Shown here: positions 1-9,983 of the stretch, in pieces
Numbering within the stretch: position 1 is the first letter of the stretch
Layout of the letters: the number at the start of each line of letters is the position of its first letter
Assembly (NCBI RefSeq): GCF_030272615.1
Contig: NC_081414.1
Location: forward strand, 779,686,119-779,750,118
Reading direction: 5' to 3'
DNA from: Cryptomeria japonica
Taxonomy: Eukaryota; Streptophyta; Pinopsida; Cupressales; Cupressaceae
DNA length: 64,000 nucleotides
Notes under the pieces: generated by a model
Database searches by the model: none
Seen by the model: the letters and a program-made list of their open reading frames with translations, nothing else
What the model was told of the DNA's origin: nothing
Made by a program: the position numbers and the translations under genes

Positions 1-963
1 CACGTGTCCTCCCCACATCTATTTTTCCTCCTCAGTGCTCCACTATGTAGGCATTATATTAATATTGTTGGCACAAATTTTATTTTAAAGTCCACAATTG
101 AAGGCATGCCGAAAATGGAGGTGATAGGTTTTGAACCCACCACCCCAATGGGTCAGTGTCCACCATAAGTCGACACTACAAAACAAACAAAAACATATTT
201 AAATACAATGTAATGCGGCAAAAAGACAAAAGGCAGAGGGGGCTCGGGTGGCCCGAGCACCCCAAAAAATGGACTTTGTTGAAAAAAAATTTATTATTTG
301 TTAAACCCAAAAATAAATAAGGGTAAAAGGGAGGTTATTTTTTTTTCACCTCAATTTAGAATATTTTATGTATTTAAGGGGGCTATGGGTTTTTGAAAAA
401 TCATTCCTGGAGATAGAGAATTTAGAGTAGTCTCTTAGAACAATAGGGAGAGATAAAAACTCAGTGTTTTCCCTAAGAGGATATTGCATGACTCTTAGTC
501 ATTTTGCAAGGGCTTGTTGCCTATGTACTCTTGTTGATAGTGAGAGTTGCAGTTTCATTGCTTAGCATTGTGAATGTGACAGAAGGATTGGGTAGGATGC
601 TAGAAAGTTCTTATTAGGATAGTGTGCAAGTGAGAAGAGCCTGATGGTAACAATCTTCCTTGGAAATAGATTGTAACTCAGTGAAAGGCCATGGTGATGT
701 AAGAACATTTCCTTCATACTAATGGCATCAATCATGCATGTTTGCGGATCTAGAGACATAGCTAGAGTCTAGTGAACTCTGTAATCAAATATTTTCTCTC
801 TCTTTTTTTGATGTATAATTTTGTCAGCTTCTTTACTTTCCTGCATTATAAGAGTTTATTTGCTCAAGTCACAAGCAACGTCAGTTACGATATTTAAATT
901 AAATTTGTATCCTAGTGAATCTAACAGTTGTTAAGTGATTCACATTAAGGAGTTTAAAGATCA
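1..963 (+). repeat. 5' LTR (incomplete at left)
   Basis: Aligns along its whole length with 2911-3863, with scattered substitutions. It ends in ATCA just before the primer-binding site. Confidence 0.85.
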
Positions 964-967
964 AGTT

Positions 968-979
968 TGGTATCAGAGC
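968..979 (+). other. Primer-binding site, initiator tRNA-Met type
   Basis: TGGTATCAGAGC, the complement of the 3' end of plant initiator tRNA-Met, 4 bases downstream of the 5' LTR. Confidence 0.85.
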
Positions 980-1039
980 TAGTTTGACAAGTTACAGGTT
1001 GTGGGATATTTGGAGCAAATTCAAGCAAAGTGAGTTGAG

Positions 1040-2044
1040 TTGTCTTCACATAAGGAAAATCAGTTTCCTTTTGTCTTCAATGCAGAATTTTGTGAGGCCT
1101 TCGTGGCGATGAAAGCCAAGGTTGATGAAATGTATGAGGAATCGAAGTCTAAAAAAGAAGGCTTGTCAAAGAAAGATAAAGATGCAGACTCAATCAAAGC
1201 TCCTCATTCTTCTCATTCTCTTCCTTGTTCTCTTGGTGAATTTTAGAAACAATCTCAAAGTGTTGGATTGAGGTTTTTAACCAAGATGGGCTATGAAGGA
1301 AAGGGCCTTGGAATTTATGGACAAGGTATGGTTGAACTTGTGAAGATGGAAGCTATACCTCGCAATGTAGGATTGGGGTATGGTGAAGGAGAATTCTCCT
1401 AGGAAGTGGATGCAAAGAATTCTCTAAAAGAATAAATATCTCAAGAACAATCTGAGAGACGTAATGGCACATAACCTTCAGGCATTGGTGACACATGCAA
1501 GATGTCCAACTGAAGAACAAACACAGATTCCTCTCGACATGCATGTACCAAGAGTGACCATCAAAGGTATAATAAGCTTGATTATTCCAATGTTCCCTTT
1601 TATTATAAGAAGGTTGACGACATAGAAAGTTTATGGTTTAGAAAACCGTACACATTTTGTGGGTTGAATAACCATAGTGTTGGCAAGTGTTGGAAAAGAA
1701 TGGCTTTGTTTAGGAAAGTCAAGTTGAATAGGAAAGGGGTGCAACATAAAGACCCATCTCCAAATTAGAGGAATGAGAAGGGCAAGAAAGGCTGGATGTT
1801 GAAAACACCTTGCTCTTATTGCAACAAAGGTGGACATCAAGAAGCTAACTATTGGAAGCTTCTTCTAGAGCTTCGTCCCAAGAAGGAAAAGAAGAAGATT
1901 GTAGTTGATTCTCCACTGGTGAACATAGGGCAAACAAAGAGGCTCATGTATGTGAGAAAAAAATTCTTCACTCATGTCTGCAAAGCTGGAAAAAGAAATG
2001 AAGTAGTTGCATGCAAGCCTAACTATCATGTATTTCAAGAATAA
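1040..2044 (+). pseudogene. Gag-like G-patch and zinc-knuckle protein, broken
   Basis: One reading frame runs from 1040 to 2044 with several in-frame stops, the first at 1244-1246. An acidic/lysine-rich N-terminus is followed at about 1259-1396 by a good G-patch: the GYEGKGLGIYGQG core, then VGLGYGEGE with the usual spacing of glycines. Two CCHC knuckles follow. At about 1646-1690 the first Cys is Tyr (YTFCGLNNHSVGKC). At about 1808-1850 the pattern is CSYCNKGGHQEANY, with Tyr for the last Cys. G-patch domains bind RNA or activate DEAH helicases, and betaretroviral proteases carry one at their C-terminus. Here the combination suggests a nucleocapsid-like RNA-binding protein. No protease or polymerase follows. 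The domain calls are firm; the function is inference. Confidence 0.7.
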
Positions 2045-2279
2045 TCAACACCACAACATGACAATTTATCATGGGAACTTCTCAAGAGGATTAAAAGTGT
2101 TGTTATCTCATTGCCATTAATATCCTTGTATTTGTTATTTCTACTAATGTGTTGCACGTGGATAGTAGTTGGGATAATGAATGCAGAAGGATGTGGGAAA
2201 ATGCAAATGGGTAGCTATATGATTGCAATATTCATAGTTGTTGTACATCTTTTTGTTGTAATGTGTGCACAAATAGGGT

Positions 2280-2833
2280 GCACAGTTACTGGATAGGTGG
2301 GAATATGATTTTATACCTTAGTGTCTAATTAAGAACCTTTTGAAGGTCCAAATGAGGGAGAAATGATCTAGGTGGATCTAGCAGCATGCTGACATGGCAC
2401 ACCTATTCATCTCCTCCAGCTGTCAAGGTGGTTTTCTACCTTAGTAACGTGGCACACCTATTCATCTCCTCCAACTCGCAAGGTGGTTTTCTACCTTAGT
2501 GTCTAATTAAGAACCTTTTGAAGGTCCAAACATGATTTAGGTGGCACAAATAAGGTGCATAGTTACTGGATAGGTGGGAAGGTGGTTTTATACCTTAGTG
2601 TCTAATTAAGAACCTTTTGAAGGTCCAAATGAGGGAGAAATGATCTAAGTAGATCTAGTAACATGCTGACATGACCTATTCATCTCCTCCAGCTGGCAAG
2701 GTGGTTTTCTACCTTAGTAAGGTGGCACACCTATTCATCTCCTCCATCTTGCAAGGTGGTTTTCTACCTTAGTGTCTAATTAAGAACCTTTTGAAGGTCC
2801 AAACATGATCTAGGTGGATCTAGCAGCATGCTG
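2280..2833 (+). repeat. Tandem duplication of about 277 bp with nested shorter repeats
   Basis: The segment starting with the GTTACTGGATAGGTGGGA motif near 2284 recurs near 2561. Inside each unit, a block starting ACCTTAGTGTCTAATTAAG occurs twice (about 2315, 2493, 2592, 2766), and a CTATTCATCTCCTCCA block also occurs twice (about 2402, 2459, 2674, 2728). The array fills the space between the ORF and the 3' LTR. Confidence 0.85.
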
Positions 2834-2893
2834 ACATGTCACACATGTTCATCTCCTCCAACTGACAAGTTGTTACCTATTAACAGAAAAGGT

Positions 2894-3863
2894 TGTTATG
2901 GGGGGTCGAACACGTGACCTCCCCATTCCTATTTTTCTTTCTCACCGCTCCACTATGCGAGCATTCTGTTAATGTTGTTGGTGAAAATTTTATTTAAAGT
3001 CAACAATTGAAGGAATGCTTAAAATGGAGGTGACGGGTATTGAGCTTGCCACCCCACGGGATTAGGGGTCCACCATACACCCATGTGCACAAAACAAACA
3101 AAAATATATTTAAACACAATGTAATGCGAGAAAAAGACAAAAGGTGGAGGGGGCTAAGGTGGCCCAAGCACACTAAAATGGCACATAAAATGGAGTTTGT
3201 TAAAAAAAAAATTATTATTTGTTAAGCCCAAAAATAAATAAGGGTAAAAGGGAGGTTATTTTGTTTTCACCTCAATTTAGAATATTTTATGTATTTAAGT
3301 GGGCTATGGGTTTTTGAAAATTCATTCCTGGAGATAGAGAATTCAAAGTAGTCTGTTAGAACAACAAGGAGAGATAAAAACTCAATGTTTTCTCTAAGAG
3401 GATATTGTATGATTCTTAAGTCGTTTTGTAAGGGCTTGTTGCCTTTGTACTCTTGTTGATAGTGAGAGTTGCAGTTTCATTGCTTAGCATTGTGAATGTG
3501 ACAGAAGGACCAGTCAAGATGCTAGAAAGTTCTTGTTAGTACAATGTTCAAGTGGGAAGAGCCTGATGGTAACAATCTTCCTTGGAAATAGATTGTAACT
3601 CGGTGAAAGACCATGGTGATGTAAGAACATTTGCTTCATAGTAATGGCATTGATCACGCATGTTTGCGGATCCAGATACATAGCCAAAGTCTAGTGAACT
3701 CTGTTATCAAATCTTTTCTCTCTCTCTTTCCTTGATCTTTGCCGCATTATAAGCGTTTATTTTCTCAAGTCACAAGCAACGTCAGTTATGATCTTTAAAT
3801 TAAATCTGTATCGTGGTGATCTAACAGTTGTTAAGTGATTCATAATAAGGAGTTTACAAATCA
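2894..3863 (+). repeat. 3' LTR
   Basis: 970 bp, begins TGTTATGG and ends AATCA; it is the direct repeat of 1-963. The purine-rich AGAAAAGG at 2886-2893 just upstream is a weak polypurine tract. The start is set by the TG and by alignment to the truncated 5' copy. Confidence 0.8.
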
Positions 3864-4180
3864 TAACTCCTGCATAACAGAAACACGACTAAAATTGGAA
3901 GAAAATTTCAAATTATTCTTTTCATATTATTGAAAATTTACATGAAACACACCAGCTACTTAAATTAAAATTAAAGCAGAAAATACACCTAAACAGCCCC
4001 ATAGAAAGATGAAATTATAGATGAAAACTTGAAACTGATTTTATTGACATCATGCCTTGTTTTTTGGGGGTTTGATTTCTTCAGATTTATTTTTAAGTTT
4101 TAAACAGAAGAGCCCATGGATTAAGTAGTGCCGTTTATCTCCACGTAAAAGAACTCAAAACTCTGACGTTTTTGAGCTAA
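3864..4180. other. Unassigned sequence
   Basis: AT-rich, with no convincing reading frame or repeat partner in the window. Confidence 0.5.
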
Positions 4181-5282
4181 TAATTTCAAAGTTGAAAATG
4201 GAATTAGAACGCACTATCATCCTTCCAAAAGTCCTACGATGTATAAGTGTTCTGAGTGACATCTGAGGCAGAACTACTTCTACCCAATTGTTGAAGACAA
4301 GTCTTCAATGTAAGTCAAGTCGTTAATGTCGGCTGAGATAAGTCTTTAATGTCGGCATGCCAGACAAGAGAGTTCGATAGAATTCAATCTGAGTGTAGGC
4401 GGCTCATGATCAAAGTGAACAGTACCACAAAAATCCTTTGGATTCTTTGAAAACGATTATATTAAGATTATCATGCTGAACTGTAATTCGTATAATGTTT
4501 TCTATTTTGTTTCATTAAAATATCAAATTAAATTATAAATAAAATATACCTTAACTAATTAAAAGAAAAAAAATCACATCCTTTCAAATGTGTGAGAGAA
4601 TAGGAAAACTTTGATGGACAATTTCTTTTACAAAAATGAAATTAATATTTTAGGTTTCAACATAGTATTTATTATAAGAAGATAAGAGTGGTGCAAAGGA
4701 ATGTATATTAGGGTTTTTTTAAAAAAATTTAAAAACATTTTAAATTGTAGGAATAATTATTATTTAATTTTTTTAAAACATATTTGTTTATAAGTATTAT
4801 AAAAATAGTATTTAAATAAATTAAATTAATAATATGATATTTTAATATAAGAAGTGTTTAGATTTTTATTTATTATAAAGAGAAAAATGTATGTTTCACA
4901 TTTTTTCTTTTAATGTTACTGGTAAATATAATATTTCAATATATGTTTGCAATTTATATAAATTGATCTAAAGTTAAAAGAAATATTTCAATTTATACCA
5001 ATTCTCATTTATCTATATATTGTAGCTTTAAAGAAAGAGGACTTCTACAAATTCTACAAAGAAGTTTTTTCAAAGAAATTCCTTTGTTCTATTTATCGAT
5101 GGACAAAATAATTCCTGAATAAAAATGAAAACATCTCAAGATGAAGTCTCATTACTCAATATCTCCTACAAGATTGACAAAGTTCATCGATAACAAAAAT
5201 ACGCACATGGTGTAAGAATTATTTATACATAAACAAATTGAAGTTCAAGAAGGAAGGTTTACCTTAGACAACCTATTTCTTC
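4181..5282 (+). repeat. Dispersed 1.1 kb duplication, copy A
   Basis: Aligns with 32069-33131 in the same orientation. Shared blocks include GTAGGCGGCTCATGATCAAAGTGAA (about 4397 and 32283), the AATGTCGGCTGAGATAAGTCT region, and the right end GAAGGAAGGTTTAC. The copies have many substitutions and indels. Both ends stop abruptly, with no obvious terminal repeats or target duplications. It could be an old solo LTR, an unclassified transposon or a segmental copy. Confidence 0.75.
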
Positions 5283-6436
5283 ATTGGGAAATAGTGGAAT
5301 GGCCCCAAAAAAAAGGACAATATTGCCTCCTCATCAAATTATATATTCCAAACTATGCAATAGAGTAAGATGGTAGTTATTCTTCAAATTAATTTAATGA
5401 CTAAGCTTTATCTTCAATCTCACCTCGAACATCACTAAAAAATCCCAAGAATAGGTAAAACAATACCCATGATACCCTAGACTTATATTTCTAAGGTATC
5501 TTCTCTAACTCTCTCTTAATAAAATTAAATTTATGATGACCTCAACTAACTAGCTCTTTAGATACCCTCCTATGGAAATTCATCAAACATGGTGTATTGT
5601 CATGATATATTTACATCCACTTCAATAAAGGAATCTCATTATTTGAAAGGTGGAAGGGGTTTATAAGTAAAATGAAAATTAAAATTTAATTTGGGTCAAG
5701 TATATCTCTTTCTAGGGTTAGACACATTCAAATAGTTAGAAAACTATCCTTCACCACTTAAGTCTAAATTTCATTATATTGAATTATATATATATATATA
5801 TATATATATAGTCAATCAAATCAAATTATTAGGGCATTTCTCCAAAAAGAATGGAATAACAAAAAATATCATTTGCTTACATCTTCATTTTACATGGAAC
5901 ATAGAAATGATGGGTTTGATCTATTTAAACTTCTTAAAATGTGACGTTCTATATAAATTGACATTAAAATTATTATTTTCAAAATTATATATCTTAAAGT
6001 AATCACTTTAAACTTTTATAAATAATTTTTTTTAATTAATTTTCTATTAACTAATAAATGACATCTTGCAAATAAAAAAAATTAGTATACATATTATCTT
6101 CTTTAATATTTCTTCTAATAATTAATTTTACATTGAAAGATAAATCATGTTCACCTATTTGATGGACTATTATATTTGAGAGATTAGATGGAAGACGCAT
6201 AAGAAAAATAATTGAGTTTAAGTGTCCAACTGAGACATTTTAAGAGAACAAATTTTACATAAGGGCAACTGAGACATGTGGCCCTATTGTGTTGAAGACT
6301 ATATGGAAATTATCTCTTTCTATGGTGGTTGAGATGGACATGGATAGATAAATGAAAAACAAATGATTGAATTTGAGTGGAGGAGGCAAGATTTTGGATC
6401 ACAAATGATTAGATAAAAATTATTGTGTTTCAAACT

Positions 6437-6515
<79 letters not shown>

Positions 6516-6620
6516 TTAAAAAGTAAAAAAAAAAAGATAACACTAATTCAAATGACTAATAGGAAAGGAAGTTCTACATTCGTACCACATTCCTACCATA
6601 ATATCATCTAATATTCAAAG
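5283..6620. other. AT-rich unassigned sequence with two microsatellites
   Basis: No supported coding sequence. It contains a (TA)n run at about 5784-5810 and a compound (CT)n(CA)n run at about 6439-6514. The short frames over the CT/CA run are low-complexity artefacts. Confidence 0.6.
6439..6514. repeat. Compound microsatellite (CT)n(CA)n
   Basis: About 14 CT units run directly into about 23 CA units, uninterrupted. Confidence 0.95.
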
Positions 6621-7839
6621 TGTAAAGACATCAATCTAAGATCTAACCCTAAACTACGCTTTATTCATAAATAAACTTAAAATTTCAATCTCTAAGCATA
6701 TTTTATACAAGATATAAGCAAACATCGAATATATCATAATAATGCACATGAACAATACAATATCCAATATAAAGAAGTTCTTATTTTCTACTTAGGCTTC
6801 CCCAATTTGCCTTAAGAATATACAAGAAGATGCATCCGTCGATCTTTAGTCTGAGTCGCTTCCTTCTGTCTTTCAAACGCAGACGAGAACAAAAATCAGG
6901 CACTTTTTCCGCCCAACCTTGAAGCTTACGCTTCCACAAAATTCTTGGTCAATCAAGAATACCCGACCCTGCACGAATTGGTTTAACCAAAGAATTCGAA
7001 AGCAAGAGGGAATCTGGTGCATGCCTAGATAATATATGCATTTTCATTTTTCCTAGTTCATTCTAAGAAACAAGCATTCGCTATCATACTAGGATGTGGT
7101 AGAGAGCATAAATAAGGAATTTCCATCTTTTTCTATGGATAATTCAAACAATAACTCGGCCGAGTATATGCCATGCACAACAAAATAATAGTTGGAAAAA
7201 GCAACTATTCTCCCTAAAGCATCCACATTCGGCACCCGTCCCGAAAGGTAAATTTTTCCAACTCAAGCTTAAACCTAGCTTGATTCCCTCAAACACAAAT
7301 TCTATTGAGAATACAATCTTTCTTTTAAAACAAAAATAGAGATATCATTTTTGTTTCTTACTAATCATTACTTGTCTAATATATCTTTCGAAGACAATCT
7401 TTCATAAAAATGATAAACCTTTATAAGCAATAATCTTAAAATCAATCTTTAGTCTAAAATAAAGTACATACAATAGAAGGTGTTAAAAATGTATGAAATT
7501 ATTCTCATATGTAAACAAAAGTACGCAAACACATTCTAAAAATAGAATTAAAACTAAATATTTTTGTGCAAAATATGATATTATCAACATCTTTTCTCTA
7601 AATTCTTTTCTTTTATTCCACAATGGTTTATAAAGCATTTCAAATACGATATTAATAATTGATATCTATTTGGACGTACTTATCTATTATCTAAACTTCC
7701 ATTTCAACACAATTTATACCAAATTTAACAAATAAAATAAAACATAAACAAAAGATTCTAACCTCTTGGAAACTTTAGAGTGGATTGTAAGCTTTTGACC
7801 TTGTCGTTCTTCGTCAAATGATTCCACTCCTTGATCGTA

Positions 7840-8025
7840 AGTCTCTCTTTCTCTCCAACTATTCTTTTCTCTATCCAACTATCTCTCTATCGCTCAATCT
7901 CCACGATAATATCCAACTATTCTTCCTCTACATCCAACTATCCTTCCTCTCTATCAAACTATTCTTACTCTCTATCAATCTATTCTTACTCTCTATCAAA
8001 CTATTCTAACTCTCCCTTCAAGAAA
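7840..8025. repeat. Minisatellite inside the 3' LTR
   Basis: Imperfect units of about 20 bp (CTATCAAACTATTCTTACTC and variants) repeat several times. The matching array in the 5' LTR is at about 16490-16670. The serine/leucine-rich frames over it are repeat artefacts. Confidence 0.75.
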
Positions 8026-8879
8026 TTATCGTTCTTCTAATCTCATGTGAGAAAGAATGCAGTGAATGAGTGTGTGCATACATCTATTTATTCGAACCTT
8101 GGCTATGTTTGCTGCTATCCTCTGGGTCTTATTTATTGTTCCATTATTTCTATTGTCATGTGGTTGTAACTGTATTCTCCACGCAGTCTTATGGATTAAA
8201 TACCATCCTTTTTTTGTGGCAAGTTCGAGTCTTATTGTTTAAAGCTTCCAACCGTTTCAGTTGGAGCTTGATTGGTGCATGGAATCTGTCGACTACTGTA
8301 AAGTGGTGTTGCATGCCAAGTCATGGTAGTTTTTTGCACGTTGTTTACATAGTAAATGAGAGTAGTGGTAGTCGGTAATATCTCCTTGAGCTACGCCTAC
8401 CTTAACATCTTACCTTATTGCCTCCCACCGCATTTGACCTGCGTTAATGCTTTGATAGCGGCCACCATGGATGGAGGGAGACTGTTATCTAACTGACCAA
8501 AGCGGCTACCGTGGGTGGAGGAGTCTGTTTACACCAACCAAGGCGGCTCTTCCATTTGCTTCAAATGGTCGACCACCTTTTTCAACCCGCCACCTTTTAT
8601 TATTATGTTTAATATTATATTTTTAATATGGTATGTTTTATAATTTATAAATGACTTTTCATTAAACATTAAACTTTGTTTTTAATATATCCTTTGATAA
8701 ACCTTTTCTTTGATAAAGAAATATATATATCAGGTTTTCATTTCCTAATTTAATTTCATACATACATATTCAATATTTACAAAATAGATGATCAAATTAT
8801 TATTAGACAAATTTTGAATGGTCATGATCATAAAATAAGAAGATAATTACTTAAGCATAATTAAATATTCAATATATAA

Positions 8880-8883
<4 letters not shown>

Positions 8884-8929
<46 letters not shown>
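8884..8929. repeat. (TA)n microsatellite
   Basis: Uninterrupted TA dinucleotides within the 550 bp that is present only in the 3' LTR. Confidence 0.95.
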
Positions 8930-8930
<1 letters not shown>

Positions 8931-9787
8931 GGATTATTATAAAATAGTTTAATTCCTCAAACCTATATTTGATAATTACACTCTTATCTATAAGTCTGTG
9001 ATCTAATTATCATTAGAATTCATATACACATAATGCATATATATTTTCGATCTCAAATGAATACGTATATGTATAAACAGAAGTCTTGACGAAATCAAAT
9101 TTCACTATAATTGGATATTGATATATGTATATGATTGAATAAATTTCTCATATATATATATATTAGACTATTATTCAATTTACAAAATTTAAACTCGTAA
9201 GTACTCTTTTCATAAATTTTACATATCTAAACAAGAAGGACATAAAAACCTAGGGTCGATATTCATTTTTGAATCATCTACACATTTTATCTCTTTTAAC
9301 CTTAAAGCTTAATATTTCACAGTTACTCAGACAACTTTTATTTATTTCAAACACTACTCACATCACACAATTAATGCACATATATAAACATTTAAATCAA
9401 TCTACCTCTTATTCCAAATTCATCATTTCAATTTGAACAAATACTCAAATAAGGTCATTTAATCATCCATATTTTCAAGATGCAAATATAAATCCTAGTG
9501 TGGTGTGTGAAAGATTCCCTTTTCTATCGAAGTCGTTCAGTTAAAAGCAATTCTACCTGATTTGTGTTCTCGCCTTCTACCTCCTTCACCTCATCCTGTA
9601 TTACTTGGATTCAAAATTTTATCAACATTGACAAACCCAAAAGAATATTGACTTTCATATCATTTGCAGGAGTAAAAAGCATATTATATTTCCTCATACT
9701 AGATTATGAATGATCTAATCTATTTTGAATTTCAAAATCACATTACATCTTTAAATTGCACAATATTAAATAAAACGATTCGTGACA

Positions 9788-9800
9788 TCCTTCCCCTCTT
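9788..9800 (-). other. Polypurine tract of chromovirus
   Basis: On the minus strand AAGAGGGGAAGGA directly abuts the TGTCAC start of the 3' LTR, the expected plus-strand primer site. Confidence 0.85.
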
Positions 9801-9983
9801 GGAAGAGCCATCGTCTCGATGTCTTGCCACTCATCAATAATCACAAAACTATAATATCTCACAAAATGTCAATCTTACCTGAAATTCAAATAATAATACC
9901 AAGAGCACACAGGCTATCCAAGTTTACATCATAAAATAATAATAATTGTTTCAAAATATCCAAAGTTAAATAGCAGTTATTTC

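Larger units (their letters stand above)
1..3863 (+). mobile_element. Short LTR retrotransposon with a G-patch/zinc-knuckle ORF, truncated by the window edge
   Basis: Two direct repeats of about 970 bp (1-963 and 2894-3863) enclose about 1.9 kb. Base 1 aligns with base 2911, so only about 17 bases of the 5' LTR are outside the window. A tRNA-iMet-type primer-binding site (TGGTATCAGAGC) lies 4 bases after the first LTR. The interior has one broken reading frame (1040-2044) and a tandem repeat block, but no protease, RT, RNase H or integrase. This is a non-autonomous LTR element whose partner is not recognisable here. The 3' flank begins TAACT, but the matching target duplication would lie outside the window. 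LTR boundaries come from where the two copies stop aligning. Confidence 0.85.
6621..9787 (-). repeat. 3' LTR of chromovirus (3167 bp)
   Basis: Direct repeat of 15270-17883, with TG...CA ends on the minus strand (TGTCACGAATC...). It is longer than the 5' LTR because it has about 550 bp (about 8584-9137) that the other copy lacks, including a (TA)n run at about 8884-8929. Confidence 0.9.

Noticed and set aside
2280-2833. CRISPR-like repeat array
   Set aside because: Repeats are long, nested and imperfect with no uniform spacers, and the sequence is from a plant genome.
6320-6611. Open frames on both strands rich in Cys-Val or Thr-His repeats
   Set aside because: They are translations of the (CT)n(CA)n microsatellite, not genes.
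7818-8040. Paired Ser/Leu-rich frames, repeated at 16467-16689
   Set aside because: They lie in a minisatellite inside the chromovirus LTRs and occur in both LTR copies.
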